From the NCBI RefSeq assembly GCF_024704725.1, contig NZ_JALIQS010000002.1:434001-498000 (forward strand): a stretch of 64,000 bases of DNA, written 5' to 3'. The DNA is from Shinella sp. CPCC 101442. GTDB lineage: Bacteria > Pseudomonadota > Alphaproteobacteria > Rhizobiales > Rhizobiaceae. Made by a program: the position numbers and the translations under genes. Below, piece after piece: positions 42,125 through 50,840 of this stretch. The notes under the pieces are model-generated. The model had not been told where the DNA came from. It saw only the letters and a list, made by a program, of their open reading frames with translations, and searched no databases. Numbering within the stretch: position 1 is the first letter of the stretch; each line of letters starts with the position of its first letter.

Positions 42125-42538
42125 TTAACCCGCCACCCCGCAATTGATCATCCACGGCGTCCCGTATTTGTCCGTGACCATGCCGAACTTCTTCGCCCAG
42201 AAGGTCGGCTCGAACGGCATCGTCACCGTACCGCCGTCGGCAAAGGCATTGAAGATGCGCTCGGCATCCTTCTCTTCGTCGATCTGGATCGAGATGCTGA
42301 AACCTTCTTTCGCACCGCCACCCATTTCTGGCGGCGAGTCCGCTCCCATCAGTTCCTGGTCGCCAGCGATCAGATGCGCATTGATGATCTTGTCCTGCCA
42401 GTCGCTGGACACATGCTCGCCGGCCGGCGTCTCGCCATGGCTGAGCATGGCCGCGATCTTGCCGCCGAGCACTTTGGCGTAGAACTCGAAGGCTTCCCGG
42501 CAGCAGCCGTCGAAGCTGAGATAGGCAACGAATTTCAT
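42125..42538 (-). CDS. VOC-family (PhnB-like glyoxalase) protein
   Basis: 137 residues of the PhnB/glyoxalase superfamily, with two beta-alpha-beta-beta-beta modules: FVAYLSFDGCCREAFEFYAKVLGG and FSISIQIDEEKDAERIFNAFADGG, ending FGMVTDKYGTPWMINC. Such proteins are often metal-binding but their substrate is rarely known; no complete glyoxalase I metal set is evident. GAGGAG lies eight bases before the ATG at 42538. Monocistronic. Confidence 0.85.
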   Translation of the reverse strand: MKFVAYLSFDGCCREAFEFYAKVLGGKIAAMLSHGETPAGEHVSSDWQDKIINAHLIAGDQELMGADSPPEMGGGAKEGFSISIQIDEEKDAERIFNAFADGGTVTMPFEPTFWAKKFGMVTDKYGTPWMINCGVAG

Positions 42539-42665
42539 CTGCTTTCTCCTCGATGAGGCGGACAGGCTCTTCCGGCCGCTCGGGATAAAGACGATCAGCA
42601 TAGGCCGGAACCGACAAGCCGTCGCAAAAATTCGCAATCAAGCCCTTCTCGGGGTTTCCGGGAAA

Positions 42666-43295
42666 TCAGGCCTCGCGGCGGCCCTGGATGACATGCACGC
42701 GACCGCCGACCTTCACGCGCTCATAGAGGTCGATCACGTCGTGGTTCAGCATGCGCACGCAGCCGCTCGACATGGCCTGTCCGATCGACCACGGCTGGTT
42801 GGTGCCGTGAATACGGAACATCGTGTCGTTGCCGTTCTGGTAGAGATAGATGGCGCGCGCACCGAGCGGATTGTTGGGGCCACCTTCGAGGCCGCCGGCA
42901 TATTTCAGGTTCTTCTTCGGGTCGCGGCGAATCATGTTCGGCGTCGGCGTCCATGTCGGCCATTCCGCCTTGCGGCCGATATAGGCGCTGCCGGCCAACG
43001 AATAGCCCTGCCGGCCGACACCGATGCCATAGCGCATCGCGCGACCATCACCGAGCACATAGTAAAGCCGGCGCGCCGGCGTATCCACGACGATGGTGCC
43101 GGCGGCATGATCCGTGCTGTAGGCGACTTCCTGGCGACGCAGTTCCGGCTTGATCTTGTCGAGCGGCATCGCCTTCAGCGGATGTTTTTCGTCCAGCCGA
43201 TCGCCGTAATTGGCGCGGTCGCTGGTGCCGTTCGTCGCGCAGCCCGCAAGCAATGCAGATGCGCCGAGCAGGAATCCGCGGCGGGAAATCGACAT
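42666..43295 (-). CDS. L,D-transpeptidase (YkuD domain), exported
   Basis: 209 residues. The N terminus is a twin-arginine/lipobox-like leader (SRRGFLLGASALLAGCATNG), so it is probably a lipoprotein or Tat substrate. The YkuD domain carries His163 (RIHGTNQPWSIG) and the nucleophile Cys179 (SSGCVRMLNHDV). It crosslinks meso-DAP residues of peptidoglycan (3-3 links) or anchors lipoproteins to the wall. Monocistronic. It complements the lytic transglycosylase at the window start in wall remodelling. Confidence 0.93.
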   Translation of the reverse strand: MSISRRGFLLGASALLAGCATNGTSDRANYGDRLDEKHPLKAMPLDKIKPELRRQEVAYSTDHAAGTIVVDTPARRLYYVLGDGRAMRYGIGVGRQGYSLAGSAYIGRKAEWPTWTPTPNMIRRDPKKNLKYAGGLEGGPNNPLGARAIYLYQNGNDTMFRIHGTNQPWSIGQAMSSGCVRMLNHDVIDLYERVKVGGRVHVIQGRREA

Positions 43296-43408
43296 GGTTA
43301 AAGCCCCTTAAAAATCTATCCTCGGGGCTGAGAATTATGCGGTTATGGTTAATCGAGGGTTAAAGAGCGCGCTGTGGTTGCAGGGCATATTAAGGTACGT
43401 GGCAAGAA

Positions 43409-43434
43409 AAAGGCCGCCTCAACCGGCGGCCTTT
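43409..43434 (-). terminator. Terminator of the ETF-QO gene
   Basis: 10-bp stem AAAGGCCGCC / GGCGGCCTTT with a 6-base loop; on the minus strand it is followed by TTCTTGCC. It stands about 100 bases beyond the current stop, past a second copy of the gene's tail. Confidence 0.8.
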
Positions 43435-43460
43435 GTGCTTGTCTCGATACGATCCGCATC

Positions 43461-43482
43461 ACATGTTCGGATAGACCGGCCC
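43461..43482 (-). pseudogene. Residual copy of the ETF-QO 3' tail
   Basis: The 22 bases at 43461-43482 are identical to 43534-43555, the last codons of the ETF-QO gene. On the minus strand they encode GPVYPNM followed by TGA, so the copy even keeps a stop codon. Weaker similarity extends further upstream (SGEGPVYPNM versus GGEGPVYPNM). It lies between the present stop and the terminator and is not translated in frame with the gene. Confidence 0.7.
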
Positions 43483-43531
43483 TTCGCCGCTCTTTCCGGC
43501 GGGAGTCCGTGCGGCCCCGCCTCTCCGAACA

Positions 43532-45196
43532 CTACATGTTCGGATAGACCGGCCCCTCACCGCCCTGCGGCGGCACCCAGTTGATGTTCTGGTTGGGATC
43601 CTTGATGTCGCAGGTCTTGCAGTGCACGCAGTTCTGCGCGTTGATCACGAACACGTCCTTGCCGTCCTTCTCCACCCATTCATAGACGCCGGCAGGACAG
43701 TAGCGGGTGGACGGGCCGGCATAGATGTCGAGCTCCGAGGTCTTCTGCAGCTCTGGGTTCTTCACCTGAAGGTGGATCGGCTGGTCTTCTTCGTGATTGG
43801 TGTTCGACAGGAACACCGAGGAGAGCCGGTCGAAGGTGAGCACGCCATCCGGCTTCGGATAATCGATCCGCTGGTGCTTTGCGGCCGGCTCGAGCGACTG
43901 GGCGTCCGTCTTGCCGTGCTTCAGCGTGCCGAAGAAGGAGAAGCCGAGCAGCGTGTTCGTCCACATGTCGAGACCGCCAAGTGCCACGCCGAGCGCCGTG
44001 CCGAGCTTTGACCACAGCGGCTTGACGTTACGCACCTTGCGCAGGTCCGAGCCGATGGCGCTGTCGCGCCAGCCCTGTTCGATCTCGATCGGCTCGTCAT
44101 TGGCGCGGCCGTGGGCAATGGCATCCGCCAGCTTTTCGGCGGCGAGGATGCCTGACAGCACGGCATTGTGGCTGCCCTTGATACGCGGCACGTTGACGAA
44201 ACCGGCCGAGCAGCCGATCAGCGCGCCGCCGGGGAAGGACAGTTTCGGCACGGACTGGTAGCCGCCTTCGGTGATGGCGCGCGCGCCATAGGACAGGCGC
44301 TTGCCGCCTTCGAACGTGCCACGGATCGTCGGATGCGTCTTGAAGCGCTGGAACTCTTCGAACGGAAAGAGGTACGGGTTCTTGTAGTTCAGGTGCACCA
44401 CGAAGCCGACGGCAACGAGATTGTCTTCCAGATGATACAGGAACGAACCGCCGCCGGTCTTCATGCCGAGCGGCCAGCCGAAGGAGTGCTGCACCAGGCC
44501 GGGACGGTGGTTTTCCGGCTTCACCTGCCAGAGTTCCTTGAGGCCGATGCCGAATTTCTGGGGCTCGCGATCCTTCTGGAGGTCGAACTTGGAAATCAGC
44601 TGCTTGGCGAGCGAGCCGCGCACGCCTTCGCCGATCAGCGTATATTTGCCGAGCAGCGCCATGCCGCGGGTGAAATTCGGGCCGGGCTCGCCATTGCGCT
44701 CGATACCCATGTCGCCGGTGGCGACGCCGATGACCGCACCCTCATCATTGTAGAGCACTTCGGTGGCGGCAAAGCCCGGATAGATCTCGACGCCGAGTTC
44801 TTCCGCCTTCGTCGCCAGCCAGCGACAGACATTGCCGAGCGAGACGATGTAGTTGCCGTGGTTGTTCATCAGCGGCGGCATGGCGAAGTTCGGCAGGCGC
44901 ACCGAACCGGCGGGGCCGAGCAGCAGGAAATGATCGTCCGTCACTGCGGTCTTGAACGGGTGGTCCGCATCCTCGCGCCAGTCGGGCAGCAGGCGATCGA
45001 TACCGATCGGATCGACGACGGCGCCGGACAGGATATGAGCACCGACTTCCGAGCCCTTTTCCAGCACGACGACGGTGAGGTCAGGATTGACCTGCTTCAG
45101 TCGGATCGCGGCCGAAAGCCCCGCAGGCCCAGCGCCGACGATCACAACGTCGAACTCCATGCTTTCGCGTTCGGGAAGTTCCATTTCTTCGCTCAT
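43532..45196 (-). CDS. Electron transfer flavoprotein-ubiquinone oxidoreductase
   Basis: About 554 residues. The enzyme takes electrons from ETF (fed by acyl-CoA and amino-acid dehydrogenases such as GcdH) to the membrane quinone pool. The N-terminal FAD motif VVIVGAGPAGLSAAIRLK, the ETF-QO stretch LSGAVVDPIGIDRLLPDW, and a C-terminal [4Fe-4S] module with four Cys (RYCPAGVYEW, NAQNCVHCKTCDIKDP) are visible. GGAGAG before the ATG at 45196 sets the start; the frame also opens with a GTG four codons earlier. It ends GPVYPNM. Its divergent neighbour is a GlcD-like FAD oxidase. Confidence 0.96.
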   Translation of the reverse strand: MSEEMELPERESMEFDVVIVGAGPAGLSAAIRLKQVNPDLTVVVLEKGSEVGAHILSGAVVDPIGIDRLLPDWREDADHPFKTAVTDDHFLLLGPAGSVRLPNFAMPPLMNNHGNYIVSLGNVCRWLATKAEELGVEIYPGFAATEVLYNDEGAVIGVATGDMGIERNGEPGPNFTRGMALLGKYTLIGEGVRGSLAKQLISKFDLQKDREPQKFGIGLKELWQVKPENHRPGLVQHSFGWPLGMKTGGGSFLYHLEDNLVAVGFVVHLNYKNPYLFPFEEFQRFKTHPTIRGTFEGGKRLSYGARAITEGGYQSVPKLSFPGGALIGCSAGFVNVPRIKGSHNAVLSGILAAEKLADAIAHGRANDEPIEIEQGWRDSAIGSDLRKVRNVKPLWSKLGTALGVALGGLDMWTNTLLGFSFFGTLKHGKTDAQSLEPAAKHQRIDYPKPDGVLTFDRLSSVFLSNTNHEEDQPIHLQVKNPELQKTSELDIYAGPSTRYCPAGVYEWVEKDGKDVFVINAQNCVHCKTCDIKDPNQNINWVPPQGGEGPVYPNM

Positions 45197-45456
45197 TGTT
45201 CTCTCCACCCGCGCCCCCTCAAAGCCGCGGAAAATCCCTTAAGGTCGATCCTGTCATGACAAATACCAGAAATCTTGTCGAGCCGTTCTGCGACAGAGTT
45301 TCCGGCTTTTGCGCATGACCTCATGACACGGTCCCAGAGTTTATTAACCTGGACGTAAACGTCAATCGATTGTCGGGCGTTCGCCACGCACTCGCTTGAT
45401 TCCGGCGCCACGCGGGACTAGGCATTCGATAGCCAGCCAGCGGGAGCATTGCATCT

Positions 45457-46860
45457 ATGTCCGAGACTATCCGATCGCTCCAGCAGGATTTGAACGAATT
45501 CGGCGCGGATCTTCACCTTATCGGAAGCGAGACGCTGGGCGGGCGACACCCGGGCGAACATCCCGAGAATTTCGGCGCAGGCGTCATGGCGCAGCCGGCA
45601 ACGCCGGCGGCGGCGGCGGCAATCGTGCGCTGGTGCGCGCAACACGATGTCGCGGTCGTGCCGCAGGGTGGCCGCACCGGATTGGTTGGCGGCGGCATCA
45701 GCCGGCCGGGCGACGTGATCCTCTCCACCGCAAAGCTCGACCGCATCGAGGCGATCGATCCCCTCGCCCGCACCGCGACCGTCGGTGCCGGCGTGACGCT
45801 GCAGGCCTTGCAGGAGGCGGCTGCGGAATTCGGCCTGACGCCCGGCATCGACCTTGCCGCGCGCGGCAGCGCCACGATCGGCGGCATGATCGCTACCAAT
45901 GCCGGCGGTATTCTTGCCTTCCGCAACGGCGTGATGCGTCACCAGGTGCTCGGCATCGAGGCCGTGATGCCGGACGGCAGCCTCCTCAGCGATTTGACGC
46001 GCGTGCTGAAGGTGAGCGCCGGCCCAGACATCAAACAGCTCCTCATCGGCTCGGAAGGCGCCTATGGCTTCGTCACCCGCGCGGTCGTGAAGCTCGAAAG
46101 CTTCAACCCCATGCGGGCGACCGCCCTTGTCGGCGTCCAGGATGCCACATCCGCTCTTGCCCTGATCAGTCACTTCCGGGCGCAGCCGGCCTTGCAGCTG
46201 GAAGGCGCCGAACTGATGTGGCGGAATTTCTTCGTCGATAGCGCGCGGGAACGCCGCTTCGACATCGACTGGCTGGACGGCGAGACACCGGCGGTTTTGC
46301 TGATGGAGGTTTCCGCAGCCAGCGAGGAGGAAGCCCACAGCGCGTTGGAAGATGGCCTTGCAGCCCTGTGGGAGGAACACGGCCTGACCAGCGGCATCGT
46401 CGCCGCCTCGCTCGATCAGGCGCGGCGCTTCTGGGCGCTGCGCGAGGAAAGCGACTTCATCTATCGCGTCCAGCCGGGCGCGCCCTCCTTCGACGTCTCC
46501 GTGCCGCCTGGCGCCCTCGATGCCTATGTCGCCGGCCTCAAGGCGCGTCTGAAAGCGGTCGATTCAAACTTCGACGCCTATGTCTACGGCCATATCGCCG
46601 ATGGCAACCTGCATATTTCCGTCATCGGCGACGGCGTGACGACCGCCGGCGTCAAGGAGCCGATCGAGGACGCGGTTTATACCGGCGTCGCGGAGGCCGG
46701 CGGCAGCTTTTCCGCGGAGCATGGGGTGGGAACGGAGAAACGCCGCGCCTATCTCACCTTCGGCAACCCTGCCCGCCGTGCCGTCGCGCAGGCGATCAAG
46801 GCTGCCCTCGACCCGAAAAACCTCTTCAATCCGGGCAAGGTGCCCTACGGCGCCGACTAA
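45457..46860 (+). CDS. FAD-binding oxidase, GlcD / D-2-hydroxyacid dehydrogenase type
   Basis: 467 residues. FAD_binding_4 domain (VVPQGGRTGLVGGG, ARGSATIGGMIATNAGG) and FAD-oxidase C-terminal domain (YGHIADGNLHISV, FSAEHGVGTEKRRAYL). Likely oxidises a D-2-hydroxyacid (glycolate, lactate or 2-hydroxyglutarate). GlcD partner subunits GlcE/F are absent nearby, so the single-subunit D-lactate or D-2-hydroxyglutarate dehydrogenase type is favoured. It is followed 24 bp later by an SDR gene. The ATG at 45457 has a CGGGAG-like site upstream. Confidence 0.89.
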   Translation: MSETIRSLQQDLNEFGADLHLIGSETLGGRHPGEHPENFGAGVMAQPATPAAAAAIVRWCAQHDVAVVPQGGRTGLVGGGISRPGDVILSTAKLDRIEAIDPLARTATVGAGVTLQALQEAAAEFGLTPGIDLAARGSATIGGMIATNAGGILAFRNGVMRHQVLGIEAVMPDGSLLSDLTRVLKVSAGPDIKQLLIGSEGAYGFVTRAVVKLESFNPMRATALVGVQDATSALALISHFRAQPALQLEGAELMWRNFFVDSARERRFDIDWLDGETPAVLLMEVSAASEEEAHSALEDGLAALWEEHGLTSGIVAASLDQARRFWALREESDFIYRVQPGAPSFDVSVPPGALDAYVAGLKARLKAVDSNFDAYVYGHIADGNLHISVIGDGVTTAGVKEPIEDAVYTGVAEAGGSFSAEHGVGTEKRRAYLTFGNPARRAVAQAIKAALDPKNLFNPGKVPYGAD

Positions 46861-46884
46861 CCCCGAACATTTAAGGATATCGCC

Positions 46885-47673
46885 ATGGATCTCGGCATCG
46901 CTGGCAAGCGCGCCCTCGTTCTCGCCTCCTCTCGCGGCCTCGGCAAGGGCATTGCCGTGGCGCTCGCCCGCGAGGGCGCCCATGTGCTGCTCTGCGGCCG
47001 CAGCGCTGACACGCTCGCGGCCAACTGCGCGGCGATCAACGCCGAAGGTCCCGGCCGCGCCGACTGGGTTCAGGCGGATCTTGGCGACGAGACCTTTGTG
47101 GAGACCGTCGTCGCGGCTGTCGGCGAGAAGCTCGGCGGTATCGACATCCTCGTCAACAATTCCGGCGGCCCCACGCCGGGCTCCACCGAGGACATGAGAG
47201 AGGAGAAGCTCCTGGCCTACTTCCAGTCCATGGTGCTGCGCATCATCACGCTCACCAACCGGCTGCTGCCTGCTATGAAAGAGCAGCGCTGGGGTCGCAT
47301 CCTCACCGTCGCCTCGTCCGGCGTGATCGAGCCGATCTCCGGTCTTGCCCTTTCCAACACGCTGCGTCCGGCGCTGGCCGGCTGGTCGAAGACGCTGGCG
47401 ACGGAAGTCGCCCAATACGGCATCACCAGCAACATGCTGCTGCCCGGCAGCATCTTCACCGACCGGCTGAAGAGCCTCGACGCCGCCGCGGCCGAGCGCA
47501 GCGGCAAGAACGTGGACGATGTGAAGGCCGCCTCGGAAAGGGCGATCCCCGCCCGTCGCTACGGCACCGTCGAGGAATTCGCCGCCACCGCAGCCTTCCT
47601 GTGCAGCAGCCCGGCGAGCTACGTCACCGGCAGCCTGGTGCGCTGCGACGGCGGCGCGGCGCATTCGGTCTAA
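46885..47673 (+). CDS. Short-chain dehydrogenase/reductase, atypical active site
   Basis: A 262-residue SDR Rossmann protein. The cofactor loop VLASSRGLGKGIAVAL (TGxxxGxG variant without the first Gly), the structural NNSGG and the Ser of VASSG are present. The catalytic YxxxK is not: the corresponding place reads SNTLR. This places it with a divergent SDR group that may bind cofactor and substrate but reduces poorly or by another base. It is 24 bp after the FAD oxidase, so the two are probably co-transcribed. AAGGA lies upstream of the ATG. Substrate unknown. Confidence 0.85.
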   Translation: MDLGIAGKRALVLASSRGLGKGIAVALAREGAHVLLCGRSADTLAANCAAINAEGPGRADWVQADLGDETFVETVVAAVGEKLGGIDILVNNSGGPTPGSTEDMREEKLLAYFQSMVLRIITLTNRLLPAMKEQRWGRILTVASSGVIEPISGLALSNTLRPALAGWSKTLATEVAQYGITSNMLLPGSIFTDRLKSLDAAAAERSGKNVDDVKAASERAIPARRYGTVEEFAATAAFLCSSPASYVTGSLVRCDGGAAHSV

Positions 47674-47861
47674 GCATCGCTCAGGCGGGCCGCCTCCCGG
47701 CCCGCCGCTTTTGCGGAGGCAAACAGGCCTCTGCCCTTGCCATTCCCCGCCGCCTGTGGCATCTCGCGCCCTCTTCATTCCAGAGCGCATCTGATGCGCC
47801 CTTTCGCGCGGCGCCACTTGCGCCGCTTCAACACATTTCGATAGATGACAGGGGCACGGCG

Positions 47862-49154
47862 ATGGCACGGGCACTCGGGCTTGATTTCGGCACGACGAAC
47901 ACGGTTCTCGCGCTCGCTTCCGGCGGCAGCGAAACACAATCGATGCATTTCACCAGCAGCGTTGGCGAAACCGATACGATGCGCACCGCGCTCTCCTTCA
48001 TGAAGGATCCGCAGGTGGGCGCGCAGGCGTTGAAGGTGGAGGCCGGACAGGCGGCGATCCGCCAGTTCATCGACAATCCCGGCGATTGCCGTTTCCTCCA
48101 GTCGATCAAGACCTTTGCGGCAAGCGCGATCTTCCAGGGCACGCTGATCTTTGCCCGGCGGCATTCCTTCGACGACCTGATGGAGGTGTTCCTGCGCCGG
48201 CTGAAGGCCTATGCGGGCGAGGAATGGCCGGGCACGGTATCCCGGCTCGTCGCCGGCCGCCCGGTGCAGTTCGCCGGCGCAAGCCCCGACCCGAACCTCG
48301 CGCTCGAGCGCTACAACGCGGCGCTGACGCGGCTTGGCTTTCCGGAAATCCACTACGTCTATGAGCCGGTCGCGGCCGCCTACTACTTCGCGCAGACGCT
48401 GAAGAGCGACGCCACGGTGTTGGTCGCCGACTTCGGCGGCGGCACGACCGACTATTCGCTGATCCGCTTCGAGCGACAGGCCGGCCGGCTGACCGCAAAG
48501 CCGATCGGCCATTCGGGTGTCGGCATTGCGGGCGACCATTTCGACTCGCGTATGATCGCACATCTCGTGGCGCCGGAAATCGGCAAGGGCTCGCATTTCA
48601 AGAGCTTCGACAAGGTGCTGGAGGTGCCCTCCGGCTACTACGCCAACTTCGCGCGCTGGAACCAGCTATCGATCTTCAAGACGACGCGGGAGTTCGCCGA
48701 CCTCAAGTCGCTTGTCCGCTCCGCGTTGGAGCCGGAAAAACTGGAACTCTTCATCGACCTCGTCGAACACGACGAGGGGTATCCGCTCTACCAATCGATC
48801 TCGGCGACCAAGATGGCCCTTTCGGACGCGGAGGAAGCCGAGTTCAATTTCGCCCCGCTCGGCGCCGCTGGCCGCAAGATGGTGAAGCGCTCGGATTTCG
48901 AAACCTGGATCGCACCGGATCTCGCACGCATCGAGGGCGCTCTGGACGACGTGCTGGAGAAGACGAACACGGCGCCCGGCGACGTCGACAAGGTGTTCCT
49001 CACCGGCGGCACCTCCTTCGTGCCGGCGGTGCGCGGCATCTTCACGCGCCGCTTCGATGCCGGGAAGATCGAGACCGGCGGCGAACTGCTCTCCATCGCC
49101 CACGGTCTGGCGCTGATCGGCGAAAGCGACGACGTGGCGCAATGGGCGGCGTGA
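47862..49154 (+). CDS. Hsp70-family chaperone-like protein (YegD type)
   Basis: 430 residues, all actin/Hsp70 ATPase: the first phosphate loop LGLDFGTTNTVLAL, the second VLVADFGGGTTDYSLI and the adenosine motif FLTGGTSFVPAVRGIF. There is no substrate-binding lid domain, as in YegD. The nucleotide-binding core therefore acts alone, possibly as a specialised chaperone or regulator. AGGGGCAC lies upstream of the ATG at 47862; the frame extends 87 codons upstream without ATPase motifs. It is followed by a uracil-DNA glycosylase gene 45 bp on. Confidence 0.9.
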   Translation: MARALGLDFGTTNTVLALASGGSETQSMHFTSSVGETDTMRTALSFMKDPQVGAQALKVEAGQAAIRQFIDNPGDCRFLQSIKTFAASAIFQGTLIFARRHSFDDLMEVFLRRLKAYAGEEWPGTVSRLVAGRPVQFAGASPDPNLALERYNAALTRLGFPEIHYVYEPVAAAYYFAQTLKSDATVLVADFGGGTTDYSLIRFERQAGRLTAKPIGHSGVGIAGDHFDSRMIAHLVAPEIGKGSHFKSFDKVLEVPSGYYANFARWNQLSIFKTTREFADLKSLVRSALEPEKLELFIDLVEHDEGYPLYQSISATKMALSDAEEAEFNFAPLGAAGRKMVKRSDFETWIAPDLARIEGALDDVLEKTNTAPGDVDKVFLTGGTSFVPAVRGIFTRRFDAGKIETGGELLSIAHGLALIGESDDVAQWAA

Positions 49155-49199
49155 CGGCGGCGCTTTCCTCCGGGAGCCGGCTTCGCTAAGGTATGCAGC

Positions 49200-50066
49200 A
49201 TGACCGCAGCCCATGACCTTCATCCCGAGCAGCTTCGTTCGCTTCTGCATTTCTATGCGGATGCGGGTGTGGAATGGCTGCTGGAGGAAGAAGCGGTCGA
49301 TCGCATCGCCGAATTCGAGGCGATGCGCGCATCACGCGGCGCGCCCCAAGCGCCTGCGCAGCGGGAAGTCGCTGCGGTCGAGCAGCCGGCAAGACAGGCG
49401 CCAGCGCGGCAGGAACAACAGCGCCCGGCCCCCATTGCCGCGATGGCGAATGTCGCGATACCGGACAGCCAGGCGGTCGCCGAAGCAGAATTCGCCGCAA
49501 GCAGTGCGCGCTCGCTCGACGAATTGCGCACGGCAATGGAGACCTTCAACGGCTGCAATCTGAAAACCAGCGCCCGCTGCCTTGTCTTTGCGGAGGGCAA
49601 GGCCAAACCATCCGTCATGGTGATCGGCGCCATGCCGAATGCCGACGACGACCGCGACGGCCAACCCTTCTCCGGCCGGCAGGGCGCGGTGCTGGACCGC
49701 ATGCTTGCCGGTATCGGGCTTGCCCGTGCCGATCTGCTGCTGACCAATGTCGTGCCATGGCGACCGCCGGGCAACCGTCCGCCGTCGCAACGCGAGGCGG
49801 ATATCTGCCGCCCGTTCATCGAGCGTCAGATCGCGCTTGCAGAGCCGAATCACCTGCTGATTCTCGGCAATTTCGCTGCCCGCTTCCTGTTCCGATCCAA
49901 CGATACGATCCATCATTTGCGCGGAGAATGGCGGGAAGTCGCGGTTTCCGGCCGCCCGGTTCCGGCTTTCGCGACGCTTCATCCGCAAGATCTGGCCACG
50001 GCCCCGATCAGCAAGCGGCTGGCCTGGCAGGATCTGCTCGCTTTCCGTGCAGGGCTTCGTGGCTAG
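49200..50066 (+). CDS. Uracil-DNA glycosylase, family-4-like
   Basis: 288 residues. An N-terminal low-complexity stretch (about 30-90, Ala/Gln/Arg-rich) precedes the UDG fold. The active-site loop reads MVIGAMPNADDDRDGQPFSGRQG, against GEAPGxxED in the canonical family, and the late motif is ATLHPQDL. TNVVPWRPPGNR is also family-typical. Canonical family-4 members carry four Cys for a [4Fe-4S] cluster; here only GCNLKTSARC and DICRPF Cys residues are seen, so the cluster may be lost. It removes uracil from DNA in base-excision repair. A Shine-Dalgarno-like AAGG lies near the ATG. Confidence 0.85.
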   Translation: MTAAHDLHPEQLRSLLHFYADAGVEWLLEEEAVDRIAEFEAMRASRGAPQAPAQREVAAVEQPARQAPARQEQQRPAPIAAMANVAIPDSQAVAEAEFAASSARSLDELRTAMETFNGCNLKTSARCLVFAEGKAKPSVMVIGAMPNADDDRDGQPFSGRQGAVLDRMLAGIGLARADLLLTNVVPWRPPGNRPPSQREADICRPFIERQIALAEPNHLLILGNFAARFLFRSNDTIHHLRGEWREVAVSGRPVPAFATLHPQDLATAPISKRLAWQDLLAFRAGLRG

Positions 50067-50277
50067 TCTCGCGAGCCAGATTGAATAAATTCAATCGCTT
50101 ACGATTTTTGTGCATCAATGCCCGTCCGGATTCGCCGCAAATTTGCCTTCAGCATGAACAAATTGTTTCAACAGCCATGCGAATTGCACATATCTGCCGG
50201 GCAGAATGTCGCATTGCAAAATCCATGTTGCGGCGCAATATATCAACACGGGAGGACAGGATTTAAGGAAACGACCC

Positions 50278-50454
50278 ATGACCGCCCGCTTTCGGCCCAT
50301 CCATTCGAGCTTCGAGACGCTCCGCCACACCGGCCGGCGCGCCGGCCACGGCTTCAGCGGCATCGCCGCTCCGGCCAATGAGCAGCTCACGGCCATCGGC
50401 TTTGCCCGCATCACCCGCCCCGTCCAGCTCTTCTCGGACTTCATCCAGCGCTGA
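50278..50454 (+). CDS. Small basic protein (58 residues), DUF1127-like
   Basis: It starts MTARFRPIHSSFETLRHTGR and ends EQLTAIGFARITRPVQLFSD+FIQR. The LTAIGFARI core loosely resembles the DUF1127 signature (LxDIGLxR). AAGGAAACG lies before the ATG. A second small ORF follows, with a perfect hairpin in between. DUF1127 proteins are small and often involved in phosphate or RNA-linked regulation; this assignment is tentative. Confidence 0.5.
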   Translation: MTARFRPIHSSFETLRHTGRRAGHGFSGIAAPANEQLTAIGFARITRPVQLFSDFIQR

Positions 50455-50460
50455 GCGGAT

Positions 50461-50480
50461 CGAGGGCGCAGTCGCCCTCG
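50461..50480 (+). repeat. Intercistronic hairpin CGAGGGCG-CAGT-CGCCCTCG
   Basis: Perfect 8-bp stem, 4-base loop, seven bases after the first small ORF. No T-run follows, so it is more likely an RNA stability or processing signal than a terminator. Confidence 0.5.
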
Positions 50481-50506
50481 CGACACGACCAACCCAGGAG
50501 CAAACC

Positions 50507-50650
50507 ATGGCCGCTTTTCGCAAGCTGATCTCAGACATTGCCGACATTCGCGCCGCCGTGAACGCCGCCCGCGAATATTCCGTGCTGGCCTCGCTGCCGC
50601 GCGATGCCGCCCAGCGCCGCGACCCGCTCAAGGCTTTCCTGCCCAACTGA
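50507..50650 (+). CDS. Small protein (47 residues), unknown
   Basis: MAAFRKLISDIADIRAAVNA opens an amphipathic helix, then AREYSVLASLPRDAAQRRDP and LKAFLPN. CAGGAG six bases upstream is a good ribosome site. The composition (helical, Arg/Ala-rich) fits the short helical proteins typical of Rhizobiales. It may share a transcript with the preceding 58-residue ORF. Function unknown. Confidence 0.5.
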   Translation: MAAFRKLISDIADIRAAVNAAREYSVLASLPRDAAQRRDPLKAFLPN

Positions 50651-50840
50651 GCAAGGCTTTGACCGCTGTTCGCGCGGCGGTACGATCTTCATCGTGAGGA
50701 GGTGAGTCGCCTTTCCTCCGGTGGCGATCAGATTTAACAAAAATCTTCCTGGATTACGCCAGCCGCTGTCGCTGTAGACAGCGCGTGGCCGCCGCAATAG
50801 AGCGACATTCGTAAATCGAATGCCCTTCCGCGGAGCCCCC

